Assembly (NCBI GenBank): GCA_944412445.1
Contig: CALYBJ010000004.1
Span: forward strand, 1-64,000
Length of the DNA: 64,000 nucleotides
Source: an uncultured Clostridia bacterium
GTDB lineage: Bacteria; Bacillota; Clostridia; Oscillospirales; Acutalibacteraceae
Reading direction: 5' to 3'
In this document: positions 48,762-57,983 of the stretch, one piece after another
How the letters are laid out: each line of letters begins with the position of its first letter
Numbering within the stretch: the stretch's first letter is position 1
The notes under the pieces: model-generated
Told to the model about the DNA's origin: nothing
Databases searched by the model: none
What the model saw: the letters and a program-made list of their open reading frames with translations, nothing else
Made by a program: the position numbers and the translations under genes

Positions 48762-50360
48762 ATGGACACAAAATATGCTTTAACCTATGACATCGGTACA
48801 ACAGGCGTTAAAACCTGTGTATTTGAAATTACCGATGTAATCAAGCTTATAGGCGCAGATTCCTGCGGATACAATCTTTATGTATTCCCCGACGGCGGCG
48901 CCGAGCAGGATCCTGACGAATGGTGGAGCGCCATGTGCGGCACTACAAAAACAGCTCTTAAAAAAGCAGGTATCAAGGCTAAGGATATAAACGGAATTTC
49001 CTTCTGTTCTCAGATGCAGGGCGTTGTTCTTGTTGATAAAGAAGGTTATCATGTTCGCAGAGCCATGAGCTATATGGACCAGAGAGCCAAGGATGAGCTT
49101 AAAAAGGGTATCGCCCACGGTCCTCAGATCGCAGGCGCTAACATTCCCAAGCTTCTTAAATCTCTTCAGATTACAGGAGCGGTTGCCGCTTCCGTAAAAG
49201 ACCCTGTTTGGAAATACAAATGGGTAGAAGCTCACGAGCCGGAAAATTTCGCGAAGGTATATAAATGGCTGGATGTTAAAGAATATCTCATCTGCCGTAT
49301 GACAGGCGAATTCTGCATGACACCCGATTCAGCCTTCGCATCCATGATATATGACATAAGAAAAGGCAAAGAATGTTGGAGCAAGGAAATGACCGATATG
49401 CTGGGCATTAAATACGAGCACCTTGCAGACATTAAGCCCTGCACGGCAAAAATCGGCACACTTACAGAAAAAGCCGCTAAGGAGCTTCATCTTGAGCCGG
49501 GCATCGCTGTATTCGGCGGCGGCGGTGACGCTTCATTAATCGGCGTAGGCGCAGGCTCTGTTGATATCGGCGACACACATGTTTATTCCGGAACTTCGGG
49601 ATGGGTTTCAACGGTTGTTGACAAGAGTATTGTTGACGCAAGCGCAATGATCGCCGCCATTGTAGGCGCTGATCCCGGAAAATTCAACTACTTTGCGGAG
49701 CTTGAAACAGCCGGCAAATGTCTTGAATGGGTCAAAGACCATCTTGCTCTTGACGAAATCGGCATTTATCTTAAAAAAGAGAAAATCACCGATTCCTACG
49801 AAGCTGAATATACAAGTCTTTACGATTATATGTCGGAAATTATTGATAAAGTTCCTGCCGGCGCAAACGGAGTTATTTTCACTCCCTGGCTTCACGGAAA
49901 CAGATGTCCCTTTGAGGATCCCAACGCAAGAGGTATGTTCTTTAACATAAGCCTTGAAACAGGTAAATCCGAGCTTTTAAGAGCCGTTATTGAGGGTGTA
50001 TGCTATCATCTCCGCTGGTTCATTGATGTTCAGGAAAAGAAGGTAAGAACCTCACAGCGCATCAGATTTGTAGGCGGCGGCGCTTTATCTCCGGTTACGT
50101 GTCAGATCCTTGCCGATGTTACAGGCAAAACTGTCGAAACAATTGACAGTCCCCAGAATGTAGGAGCAGTAGGCGCAGCAGTTGTTGTTGCGGCAGGACT
50201 TGGCATCATCAACGGCGTTCATGAAGCAAAAAAGCTTATTAACATAGTAAAAACCTATCATCCTCAAGCTGCGAACAAGCCCATTTATGATAAGCAGTAT
50301 GAGGTATTTAAGAACCTTTATAAATCCAACAAAAACAACTTTGCTGCATTAAACGGTTAA
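48762..50360 (+). CDS. FGGY-family carbohydrate kinase, xylulokinase-like
   Basis: The 532-residue kinase opens with the phosphate-1 motif YDIGTTGVKTCVFE, has the sugar-binding FCSQMQGVVLVD and SYMDQRA segments, and the nucleotide loops VFGGGGDASLIGVGAG, YSGTSGWVST and RFVGGGALSPVTCQIL. It phosphorylates a ketose or polyol; xylulose is a guess from overall similarity. The gene follows recR by 18 bases with its own strong AGGAGG-like site (GGAGG), and its codon use is more like the highly expressed operon at 409-5241 than like recR. It may supply sugar phosphate to the split transketolase, but this is inference. Confidence 0.82.
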   Translation: MDTKYALTYDIGTTGVKTCVFEITDVIKLIGADSCGYNLYVFPDGGAEQDPDEWWSAMCGTTKTALKKAGIKAKDINGISFCSQMQGVVLVDKEGYHVRRAMSYMDQRAKDELKKGIAHGPQIAGANIPKLLKSLQITGAVAASVKDPVWKYKWVEAHEPENFAKVYKWLDVKEYLICRMTGEFCMTPDSAFASMIYDIRKGKECWSKEMTDMLGIKYEHLADIKPCTAKIGTLTEKAAKELHLEPGIAVFGGGGDASLIGVGAGSVDIGDTHVYSGTSGWVSTVVDKSIVDASAMIAAIVGADPGKFNYFAELETAGKCLEWVKDHLALDEIGIYLKKEKITDSYEAEYTSLYDYMSEIIDKVPAGANGVIFTPWLHGNRCPFEDPNARGMFFNISLETGKSELLRAVIEGVCYHLRWFIDVQEKKVRTSQRIRFVGGGALSPVTCQILADVTGKTVETIDSPQNVGAVGAAVVVAAGLGIINGVHEAKKLINIVKTYHPQAANKPIYDKQYEVFKNLYKSNKNNFAALNG

Positions 50361-50383
50361 TTAACTGAAAGGATATTAATTTT

Positions 50384-51271
50384 ATGATAGAATTAAATAC
50401 TGTTTTCAGTACATTATATTCAGAGCTTAAGCCCTCTCTTGACAATCTCGGCTTCAGCTCCGTTGTTCCGGAAAAAACTGAAAAAGGCGCTGCGCCTGTT
50501 TTCTACAGGGACAATTCTCAGTTTCTCGCTTATAAAGGTGAAAAAGGCTCTCTGCGAATCTTATACAGCGAAAACAAAATAATGCTTTTAGCCGGTGACA
50601 AGGACGCTAAAAGCGAGGACGACAGCGATTACTCCCCTGTTGCGAGCTTTTTGTTTATTCCTGATGAATATGATGTTAAAGACTTGAAATCGGTTACAAA
50701 TGAGCTTCAGGAAAACATTTCAGACGCTTATTCTCCCAAGCAAATTGCGAAAAGACAGCAGAATGTCAAAGCTCAGGCAACAGTTACCCGTTCACAGGTA
50801 AAAAGCGGCGCACTCCTTTACGATCCCGCAACATTGGCAATAAGACTTGCTTCCCTTTATCCTTCAATTAAGGATGAATACAAGCTTCACATGGAAAAAT
50901 ACGATGAGTTTCTTTGCGAAGACTTTTTTGTAAATGTTGTAAATCCCCTTGTATATGAAACAATCCGTGAAAACAATCCTCAGAAAATGAAAAAACTCTT
51001 TAATATATTAAATGAGATTTACGAGGACGGTTCCAACGAGGTTCAGGATGTTATAATAGTAACAATGCTCTCGTCCTACGACTATCAGGGCGACATGATG
51101 AAAAATGTCCTTAACTATGTAAGCGATACCATAGTTGAAACTTTTATAAGGGTTAATACAATTATAAAAAAAAGTAAATCTGCAAGAAGCCGTCTTGCAA
51201 ATCCTCCTAAATACAAACCTAAAAAGGAAAAGAAGAAGAGTTCCGCGTTCAGCAGTCTTATGGGACAATAA
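50384..51271 (+). CDS. Hypothetical 295-residue protein
   Basis: I recognise no family. Residues 1-120 look like a compact alpha/beta domain with YRDNSQFLAYKGEKGSLRIL and many acidic residues around KDAKSEDDSDYS. Residues 150-250 form a helical domain containing EYKLHMEKYDEFLCEDFF and ETIRENNPQKMKKLFNILNE, which resembles a small domain found in proteins of gut Clostridia. The C-terminus is a basic tail (KYKPKKEKKKSSAFSSL), which might bind nucleic acid or membranes. It lies 23 bases after the FGGY kinase with RBS AAAGG and shares its terminator. Confidence 0.6.
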   Translation: MIELNTVFSTLYSELKPSLDNLGFSSVVPEKTEKGAAPVFYRDNSQFLAYKGEKGSLRILYSENKIMLLAGDKDAKSEDDSDYSPVASFLFIPDEYDVKDLKSVTNELQENISDAYSPKQIAKRQQNVKAQATVTRSQVKSGALLYDPATLAIRLASLYPSIKDEYKLHMEKYDEFLCEDFFVNVVNPLVYETIRENNPQKMKKLFNILNEIYEDGSNEVQDVIIVTMLSSYDYQGDMMKNVLNYVSDTIVETFIRVNTIIKKSKSARSRLANPPKYKPKKEKKKSSAFSSLMGQ

Positions 51272-51285
51272 TATTATATAACTAC

Positions 51286-51319
51286 AAAACCGGCAGGACA
51301 AAAAATCCTGCCGGTTTTA
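51286..51319 (+). terminator. Terminator after the hypothetical protein gene
   Basis: AAAACCGGCAGGA (51286-51298) and TCCTGCCGGTTTT (51306-51318) form a perfect 13-bp stem around a 7-base loop. The stem itself ends in T residues. Confidence 0.88.
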
Positions 51320-51511
51320 TGTTTTATTAAAAATAAATTATTTCAAAAAAGGAAGCACCGACGAGAGGCGCGCCTGCCGTTTATTACTGCCGAAAATCAC
51401 CCAATAGACGACAATATTCACCCGAAACGACCTAATGCGCACCCGCCGATTACTTTAAAGGAGATTTGTTATATTATCAATTACACAGCTTTAACTGCGT
51501 AAAAAATAAAC
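51320..51511. other. Intergenic stretch with imperfect direct repeats and a short hairpin
   Basis: No gene is supported here. On the minus strand two imperfect copies of a GTCGTYT...GGGTGAWTWTT unit of about 22 bases lie back to back (51396-51440), in a patch more GC-rich than its flanks. A small hairpin (TTACACAG with CTGCGTAA, 51481-51502) follows. The patch contains a good-looking AAAGGAG at 51467 with no convincing reading frame after it. It may be a dispersed genomic repeat or a decayed gene remnant. Confidence 0.35.
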
Positions 51512-51559
51512 AAAAAAAGGCTCGCTGATAATGCCGCAGTACGGCTGTTATCAACGAAC
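51512..51559 (-). terminator. Terminator of the sugar phosphate isomerase gene
   Basis: On the minus strand GTTCGTTGATAACAGCCG pairs with CGGC-A-TTATCAGCGAGC (about 16 bp with two bulges) followed by seven T residues. It lies about 90 bases beyond the stop of the gene at 51650-52441. Confidence 0.8.
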
Positions 51560-51649
51560 ACCTTTGTTCTATCATTTATATTTTACAACTTGTTTATTTA
51601 TCTGTCAATAATGATTTTTTAAAATAAATAAAATTTTCACTACTAAAAA

Positions 51650-52441
51650 TTATATATTTTCAACAATTTTCTCTAACTTTTTGCAGCTGTCCGTTATTTC
51701 TTTTTCGCTGTCATAGCTCCAATTATAAAGCTCAATTATATATTTGCCGGCATACCCGCAGCTTTTCATTGCTTTAAAAAATTTCTCAAAATTAAAATCT
51801 CCGGAGCAGGGAGCGCAGCAGTCTTTTTCGGCATTATGGTCGCTGATATGAACATGAACCACCGTATCATGAAGCTTTTCGAGAAAATCATAAGGCGTAT
51901 AGCCAGCCCTGTATGCCTGCTTGATATCAAAAACGGTTTTAAAATCACTGCCGATATAATCACTCATCATTTTCAGATAATCCGGAGACTCGCTTCTGTA
52001 ATACACAACATTTTCATGACAGACCCTTACGCCGTATTTATCGCCCATTTCCATAAGCCGCATAAACCTTTTGCAGTATTCCTCATCATCAACTGAGCCC
52101 GGTTTTTTTGCTCCGTGTATTACAAATATATCAGCGCCCAGCATTGAGGTTACTTTAAGAAATCTGTCGTACAAGGGCAAAATATCATAAAATCGCCTTT
52201 CGTAATTGCTGAAAATATAAAAGGACTCTGCAAAAGACTGGAAAGGATGCACCGACGGTATATTAACTTCGTATTTATCCTTTATACGCTGTATGTCACT
52301 TATAAATTCATCTGAAAGCTCCGACGGAGAATTAAAAAAAATTTCTATATTTTTAAACCCCAGCTCACAGGATTTTAAAAATGACTTTTCCGTTTCAAGT
52401 GGATAAAAACACGCTGAAGATACGCCGAAATCAAATGACAT
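51650..52441 (-). CDS. Sugar phosphate isomerase/epimerase-like TIM-barrel protein
   Basis: The 263-residue protein belongs to the xylose isomerase-like TIM-barrel group (AP endonuclease 2 family). Metal-binding segments are VRVCHENVVYYRS (Glu), VFDIKQAYRAG (Asp), VVHVHISDHN (His) and KYIIELYNWSYDSE (Glu). Members interconvert sugars or inositol derivatives, or act as hydroxypyruvate isomerases; the substrate is unknown. It is a single-gene unit with the start at ATG 52441. Confidence 0.75.
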   Translation of the reverse strand: MSFDFGVSSACFYPLETEKSFLKSCELGFKNIEIFFNSPSELSDEFISDIQRIKDKYEVNIPSVHPFQSFAESFYIFSNYERRFYDILPLYDRFLKVTSMLGADIFVIHGAKKPGSVDDEEYCKRFMRLMEMGDKYGVRVCHENVVYYRSESPDYLKMMSDYIGSDFKTVFDIKQAYRAGYTPYDFLEKLHDTVVHVHISDHNAEKDCCAPCSGDFNFEKFFKAMKSCGYAGKYIIELYNWSYDSEKEITDSCKKLEKIVENI

Positions 52442-52515
52442 TGTATAAGCTCCTTACCAATATTTAAAAATTGAATCACCCATGATTGCATAGTATAATC
52501 AAATGGGTGATATCA

Positions 52516-52791
52516 ATGAAAAATATTCTTTCCGATTTGTCGGTTATTTTTAAAAATATGAATTTTGTTTCAAAAACCGCTGTTAAATACGGCACCGTCC
52601 TGATTGTTACAATGACTTTTTTATCACTGTTCTTTTACATAAAATCATTCCGCACATCGGATCCTTATTATTATATCCAGCTTTATACCGATTTAATGAT
52701 AAGTGCAAAGGAGTGTATGGGGGCGGTGTATATTTTGCCCTTTATTTCTGAAATTATCCTTATGGCAAGCGGCAGAAAAGAATATACATGA
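52516..52791 (+). CDS. Hypothetical small membrane protein of 91 residues
   Basis: The start ATG at 52516 follows GGGTG by 6 bases, so the upstream ten codons of the longer frame are discarded. The protein has two hydrophobic stretches, residues about 22-42 (VLIVTMTFLSLFFYI) and 68-84 (AVYILPFISEIILMA), with a Tyr-rich segment between (YYYIQLY). It lies divergent to the isomerase gene by about 75 bases and convergent to the GH30 gene. No family recognised. Confidence 0.55.
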   Translation: MKNILSDLSVIFKNMNFVSKTAVKYGTVLIVTMTFLSLFFYIKSFRTSDPYYYIQLYTDLMISAKECMGAVYILPFISEIILMASGRKEYT

Positions 52792-52812
52792 TTTTGTATT
52801 ATATCATATATA

Positions 52813-54318
52813 TCAGCCGTATACAATAGTCGTTATACTTTTTTCGGGAAGCTTAATAATGGATTTAGCGTTTCCGCTGTGAGTCTGCACCATTTGCGCG
52901 TCAGCAGTTGAAGTCCATATCTCCTGATGTCCGCAGCCGATACTCATAACCGCATTTCTTTCTGAGCCTTCGTTAACAAGTACGCAGACTGTTTTTCCCT
53001 CCGGCGTTTTAAATGCGGAAATGTTCAACGATTTTGTGCTGTCCTTTATATCTCCGTTCTTTGTTACCGAAAGGTCCAGTATATCCGAAACGGCAGCTAT
53101 TCTTACGCTTCCCTCAGGTATAAACTTGGTGAAATGCGCCATTGCGTAGTATCTTGAGGCTGTATAAAGCTCCGTAACCTCTTCATTTGAAACAAGCAAA
53201 CCGTCGGAGTACTTCTCTCCGTCATCTCCTATGGAGTAGTTATTTACTCCTACCCAAGCCGACCATGTATTGGCGTTTGAAAGTGTTAAATCCTGAGAAA
53301 TCACTCTTGCCATTAAAAGTGCCGAATCAAAATCGTTTATGCTGTGAGTGCAGGGCAGCTCGCACCATTCCGTCATATCTATACTGATTTTACCGCCGTA
53401 AAGCTCGTCTACAGTTTTCCCGAAATCCTTTTTGCCTAAGGTATTAACATCGCTCCAATAGCTGTGATATGCCAGGGAACCCATTACTTCGGCTATTTCA
53501 CTGTCACCGTATAAGTTTTCAAAATACCATTCTGTTGTTTCTCCGACTTCTCCGCTTTCAGGTCCCATAAGCTTAACATCAAGACCGCTTTCCTTGATTT
53601 TTTCGGCGAAGACTTTAAACAAAGCCACTACTTCCTCTTTTTCATAATGACAGCCTTCCTGCCCGACCCATTCTCCTCCCCAGCTCCACTGAGGCTCGTT
53701 AACAGGGCTTATGTATTTTACGGGAACGCCTTTATTTATAAAATATTCAGTAATTGTAAGGAAGTAGTCCGCGTAGGCTTCATAATTTTCCTCCGGAAGA
53801 TTTGAATAGTACTCAACCTGACCTCCCGTTGCCTGGCCTGTTCTCGTCATTGAATAGTGAGGAGAATTTGCAAAAAGCACCACCGTATCAATACACCCGT
53901 AGGACAGACACATATCAAGCATCTTCTGAGCCGCGGCATCTCTTGTGAAATCGTATTCATACTCCCCTGTTTCTTCATTGTAATAATAAAAGCTTTCAGT
54001 TGCTCTTGAACCGCTTATTCTGCTGTTAGGATTATCCTTTGAGCCGCCGCCGACATTGTATCTGTAAATTGTAAGACCTAAGCCCTCCTTTGAATAAAGA
54101 GCCTTTGCAATATCCTGCGCATAAGCGGAATCACCGGCATTCTGCGCCCACCAGCAGGCTGACGCACCGAAGCCGTCTATAGTCTGATATGTTGCATAAG
54201 GATTAATCGTAATGCTGACATCTGCATTTTTCATAAAGTTACCGTCCCCTCCGCAGTAAATTACAAGCATATCAAGAAGCGACAGCAGCAAACAAAAAAA
54301 TCTTCTCAGTAAAAACAT
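52813..54318 (-). CDS. Secreted GH30-family glycoside hydrolase
   Basis: The 501-residue protein begins with an export signal (RRFFCLLLSLLDMLVIY) that lacks a standard lipobox, so it is secreted or anchored. The catalytic (beta/alpha)8 barrel carries acid/base Glu in SPVNEPQWSW and nucleophile Glu in SIDMTEWCELP, with the family N-terminal motif TIDGFGASACWWAQNAG. A C-terminal beta-sandwich of about 100 residues completes the GH30 plan. This motif style resembles endo-beta-1,6-galactanases and related GH30 subfamilies more than glucosylceramidases; the exact polymer is unsure. It probably acts outside the cell on plant or mucin-like glycans. Confidence 0.82.
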   Translation of the reverse strand: MFLLRRFFCLLLSLLDMLVIYCGGDGNFMKNADVSITINPYATYQTIDGFGASACWWAQNAGDSAYAQDIAKALYSKEGLGLTIYRYNVGGGSKDNPNSRISGSRATESFYYYNEETGEYEYDFTRDAAAQKMLDMCLSYGCIDTVVLFANSPHYSMTRTGQATGGQVEYYSNLPEENYEAYADYFLTITEYFINKGVPVKYISPVNEPQWSWGGEWVGQEGCHYEKEEVVALFKVFAEKIKESGLDVKLMGPESGEVGETTEWYFENLYGDSEIAEVMGSLAYHSYWSDVNTLGKKDFGKTVDELYGGKISIDMTEWCELPCTHSINDFDSALLMARVISQDLTLSNANTWSAWVGVNNYSIGDDGEKYSDGLLVSNEEVTELYTASRYYAMAHFTKFIPEGSVRIAAVSDILDLSVTKNGDIKDSTKSLNISAFKTPEGKTVCVLVNEGSERNAVMSIGCGHQEIWTSTADAQMVQTHSGNAKSIIKLPEKSITTIVYG

Positions 54319-54497
54319 TGTTATTACCTCCGTTTCTTATGTATATAATACAATCAGATATTAATTTTTTCAAGCAATTTTATATATGTTTACATTTTTT
54401 TAATATGATTTAAAGTAATTTAAAGATTTTAATTTTTTATCGTTTTATAATAACAAAAAATATTAACTTAATTGTGCAAATTAACAAAATATTTGTA

Positions 54498-54526
54498 TTG
54501 TAAATTTTACCGAAGAATGTTATAAT
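54498..54526 (+). promoter_or_regulatory. Promoter of the DMT transporter gene
   Basis: TTGTAA (54498-54503) and a perfect TATAAT (54521-54526) are spaced by 17 bp, 54 bases before the start codon. The surrounding 261-bp gap is otherwise AT-rich with no gene. Confidence 0.65.
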
Positions 54527-54579
54527 TTTAAAAGTTTTGAGTATTTCAGGACTTTTATTTTTTTAACGGAGCACTAAAA

Positions 54580-55497
54580 ATGAAAACAAACAAATTAACC
54601 GGAAACCTTGCCGCACTTTTTACAATCATTGTCTGGGGCACCACTGTTATCTCTTCAACAAAATTGCTTGATGGAGGTCTTTCTCCTGCGGAAATAATTA
54701 TATGCCGCTTTCTTCTTGCATTTATTGCCCTTAATATCATTTATCCCCCAAGACTTAAATTTGAAGGATTAAAAAGAGAGCTTATGTATGCCGTTGCCGG
54801 ACTGTTCGGGGTCACTCTTTATTTTTTCCTTGAAATTACAGCCCTTCAATATACAAAAGCCGCAAATGTCAGCGTTATTTTCGCAACATCTCCGTTTTTC
54901 TGCGGAATACTTTCAATGTTCTCAAAAAAAGCCGACAAGCCGAAGCTTAACTTTTTTGTAGGTTTTCTTCTTGCCATTACAGGAATAATGCTTATTACAT
55001 TTGAGCACGGAATTACCTTTGACATTAATGTAAAGGGCGCTTTGTTTGCGGTAGGTTCGGCATTTGCCTGGGGACTTTATTCTCTTCTTACAAAAACAAT
55101 CGGCACATACGGTCACAATGTTATTCAGACAACCCGCCGCATTTTTATGTACGGCCTGATATTTATGATTCCAACGGTTTTTGTTTACGATGTCAATTTT
55201 CAGCACATCAGGCTTCTTGCGGATACGGAAATGCTTTTTAATCTGCTTTATTTAGGTCTCTGCGCTTCGGGAATATGCTTCCTTACATGGAGCCATGCTA
55301 CAAATTCCCTGGGACCGGTAAGGGCTACAACATACATTTACGGAACACCTCTTGTAACAGTTGTATTTTCTCTTATCTTCCTTAAAAATCAAACACTTAC
55401 TTTCCAGCTTTTTCTTGGTGCGGCTTTAATAATCGCAGGTCTTGTGCTTTCCGTTTCGGTTAAATCCTCTTCAAAAAAGTCAAGAAAACGAAGATAA
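54580..55497 (+). CDS. EamA/DMT-family transporter
   Basis: The 305-residue protein has ten hydrophobic segments in two EamA repeats. The first half ends near ALQYTKAANVSVIFATSPFF and the second near ATNSLGPVRATTYIYGTPLV, the repeated inner-end signature of the drug/metabolite transporter superfamily. Substrates are usually amino acids, nucleosides or small metabolites; none can be assigned. RBS GGAG precedes the ATG, and the C-terminus is a short basic tail. It is a single-gene unit with a strong terminator. Confidence 0.85.
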   Translation: MKTNKLTGNLAALFTIIVWGTTVISSTKLLDGGLSPAEIIICRFLLAFIALNIIYPPRLKFEGLKRELMYAVAGLFGVTLYFFLEITALQYTKAANVSVIFATSPFFCGILSMFSKKADKPKLNFFVGFLLAITGIMLITFEHGITFDINVKGALFAVGSAFAWGLYSLLTKTIGTYGHNVIQTTRRIFMYGLIFMIPTVFVYDVNFQHIRLLADTEMLFNLLYLGLCASGICFLTWSHATNSLGPVRATTYIYGTPLVTVVFSLIFLKNQTLTFQLFLGAALIIAGLVLSVSVKSSSKKSRKRR

Positions 55498-55501
55498 TTC
55501 A

Positions 55502-55540
55502 AAAAAAGCTGCCCGGCGAAACCGGGCAGCTTTGCTTTTA
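55502..55540. terminator. Terminator between the DMT transporter and trmB
   Basis: AAAGCTGCCCGG and CCGGGCAGCTTT form a perfect 12-bp stem around a 4-base loop with T/A-rich flanks, so it can act on both convergent units. Confidence 0.88.
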
Positions 55541-56215
55541 TTCACTTCTGATATACGCTTCAAGTCTGTATATGGGCTGTCCTAAATCAGTAAATCTCTT
55601 TTCATACTCCGTCATTATATTTTCCTCAAAATCACTGTTATGAAGATCAAGGGATATGTTTTTCATTGCAAAACCGTTCTGAGAAAATTTTTCAAGAGAA
55701 TATTCAAAAAATTCCATGTTGTCAGTTTTCTGATGAATTTCTCCGCCTTCTTTTAAAAGCTTTTTATAGATTTCAAGAAATCTTTCGCTTGTAAGCCTGT
55801 GACTTTCGTATTTTTTCTTCGGGAAAGGACAGGAAAAGTTCAAATATATTTTTTCTATTGAATTGTCCTTTATGTATTTGGGAAGATATTCTCCACGGCA
55901 CTGCACAAAATGAAGATTTTTAAGTCCGGCGTCCTTTGCCTTTTTTGCCGCCATGTAAATTACATTGGGATTGATTTCCACGGCAAGATAATTTATATCA
56001 GGATTCCTTTTTGCGATTTCACAGGCAAACTGCCCCTTGCCGCAGCCAAGCTCCAGCTCCGCAGGATTGCCGTTTCCGAATATTTTTTCAAAATCAAGGT
56101 ATTCCTTTTCCAAAACGGCGGTATTGTAGTTTTTATCCTCCGTTATCAAAACTGTCAGCATATCCGAAACGGAAGCCATTTTTTCTTCAAGATTTCTCTT
56201 TTTTCTCATTCTCAT
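55538..56215 (-). CDS. trmB: tRNA (guanine-N7-)-methyltransferase
   Basis: The 225-residue SAM-dependent enzyme shows the motifs LELGCGKGQFACEIAKRNPD (SAM loop), LAVEINPNVIYMAAKKA and the tRNA-binding LNFSCPFPKKKYESHRLT region. It makes m7G46 in tRNA. The start ATG overlaps the upstream radical SAM gene by 4 bases (ATGA), so the two are co-translated. Confidence 0.92.
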   Translation of the reverse strand: MRMRKKRNLEEKMASVSDMLTVLITEDKNYNTAVLEKEYLDFEKIFGNGNPAELELGCGKGQFACEIAKRNPDINYLAVEINPNVIYMAAKKAKDAGLKNLHFVQCRGEYLPKYIKDNSIEKIYLNFSCPFPKKKYESHRLTSERFLEIYKKLLKEGGEIHQKTDNMEFFEYSLEKFSQNGFAMKNISLDLHNSDFEENIMTEYEKRFTDLGQPIYRLEAYIRSE

Positions 56216-57888
56216 AATATTTCCTCGTTTAAATCAAAATAATTCAGTTTATAACGCCCGGTTACAGCGTCACGGTATTCATCCTTATACACGCAGTAAA
56301 CAGCCTTGTTTTCACTGTATAAAATACAGCATGACGACTTTTCCCTGCCTTTTAATATATTTTCATTAACATATTTTTTAACTCTTTTAAGCCTTTTATC
56401 ACTTATCTGAAGACATTCAGGAATAACTCCCGATGAGTTGGACGAAAGCCTGTCGCATATCATTTTATCTCTTAAAACAGTCATATCTGTTTTCTGGGCA
56501 AAATGATTATATATTAATTCCGTATAATCGTCAAGTGAAATACTGCTTTTCTCCCCGGTAAGTCTGCCGGCTTCCTCAAAAAGCTCAAAAGGCTTAAAGC
56601 CGCAGTCTTCCGTCAAGTAATCAAGCGTATATAAAAATCTTCCGCTGTTATAAAGTCTTTCAACAGCATCCTCGGCGTAATGAATTATTTTCATATCGTT
56701 TTCTGAAAGACAATCTGTTTTTATAACCTCATAGGGCGGGTTTTTATCGTATAAGCAGCCGAAATCACCGCTTTTTTCCCTTAAAAGCGAGCCGTAAATA
56801 AGCTTTAAAAATCCAAGCTGTAACATATGAGGCTTTAAGCTGTATAATGTATTGAAGCTGTTCTTAAAGCTTTTTAAGTCTTCATGGGGCAATCCGGCTA
56901 TCAAATCCGCGTGCACATGTATATTGCCGAAGGATACAAGCCTTTTTATGTTTTCAGATATTATATCTGTTCTGTCCGTTCTGTTTACGGCTTTCAGCGT
57001 CTTTTTATTAAAGCTCTGCAAGCCTATTTCAAGCTGCACCGCACCTTTCGGAGCTTTTTTCAGTAAGTTTATTGTGCTTTCTTTCAGAATATCTCCGGCA
57101 ATTTCAAAATGAAAACAAACCCCTTCGGGAATTTTTCTGCCGTAATTATCAGTAATGAATTTTATAATTTCATTCGCTCTGTCCTCTCTTGCGTTAAAGG
57201 TTCGATCAACAAATTTTATTGTTTTAGAGGAGCTTCCGGCAAGCTTCAATATATTTTCCTTAACCTTATCCATTGAAAAAAATACAAGCTTACCGCATCT
57301 TCCAGAAAGACAGAAAGCACAGGAAAAAGGACAGCCTCTTGATGTTTCGATATAAGCTATCCTGCCGTTTAAATTATCATAATATTCATCGCAGAAGGGT
57401 GAAACAGGCTCAGCTCCCGATAAAAATGGCGGCGAAACAATAACTTTTCCGTCTTTTCTGTAAGACAGTCCATTAACTCCCTCAATACTTTTTTCTCCGT
57501 TTAAATACGAGCATAAAGCAGAAAATGCGGTTTCACCTTCCCCTGACAGCACATAATCGGCAAAAGCACATTCTTTTAGTATGTCTTCCTGATTATAACT
57601 TACCTCAGGTCCGCCCAAAACAATTACGGCTCCTGTTTTTTCTTTTATTTTTTCGGCAATACTTTTAACATAATCTATATTCCATATATAACAGCAAAAA
57701 CCTGCAACATCAGGATTATTTGCTGCAATTCTGTTTATAATATCCTCCTGCTTCTCATTAATCGTTCCCTCTGTTACCACGGGTATTATTTCATCAGAAC
57801 AAAAGCTTTTTATCCCCGAATACAAACACCAGGGAGCTAATCCCGAATGTATATATTTTGAATTGAGCATACAAATAGTGACCTTCAT
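56212..57888 (-). CDS. B12-binding radical SAM protein (DUF4080-like)
   Basis: The 558-residue protein has an N-terminal cobalamin-binding-like domain (residues 1-140, with VAGFCCYIWNIDYVKSIAEK and VLGGPEVSYNQEDI), then the radical SAM core with the 4Fe-4S motif CPFSCAFC (SRGCPFSCAFCLSG), and a C-terminal alpha-helical region of about 150 residues. This matches the group of cobalamin-dependent radical SAM enzymes often annotated DUF4080. The reaction is unknown; methyltransfer or anaerobic metabolism is typical. It is the upstream partner of trmB in the operon, so a role in tRNA modification is possible but unproven. Confidence 0.82.
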   Translation of the reverse strand: MKVTICMLNSKYIHSGLAPWCLYSGIKSFCSDEIIPVVTEGTINEKQEDIINRIAANNPDVAGFCCYIWNIDYVKSIAEKIKEKTGAVIVLGGPEVSYNQEDILKECAFADYVLSGEGETAFSALCSYLNGEKSIEGVNGLSYRKDGKVIVSPPFLSGAEPVSPFCDEYYDNLNGRIAYIETSRGCPFSCAFCLSGRCGKLVFFSMDKVKENILKLAGSSSKTIKFVDRTFNAREDRANEIIKFITDNYGRKIPEGVCFHFEIAGDILKESTINLLKKAPKGAVQLEIGLQSFNKKTLKAVNRTDRTDIISENIKRLVSFGNIHVHADLIAGLPHEDLKSFKNSFNTLYSLKPHMLQLGFLKLIYGSLLREKSGDFGCLYDKNPPYEVIKTDCLSENDMKIIHYAEDAVERLYNSGRFLYTLDYLTEDCGFKPFELFEEAGRLTGEKSSISLDDYTELIYNHFAQKTDMTVLRDKMICDRLSSNSSGVIPECLQISDKRLKRVKKYVNENILKGREKSSCCILYSENKAVYCVYKDEYRDAVTGRYKLNYFDLNEEIL

Positions 57889-57983
57889 ATGAGCTCCTTA
57901 CCGCAAACTTTTATAAAAATATTCTACAACTTATACGCCGTTTTTGCAATAGCGACTAAATTTTAATTTTATTTACAAAACTC

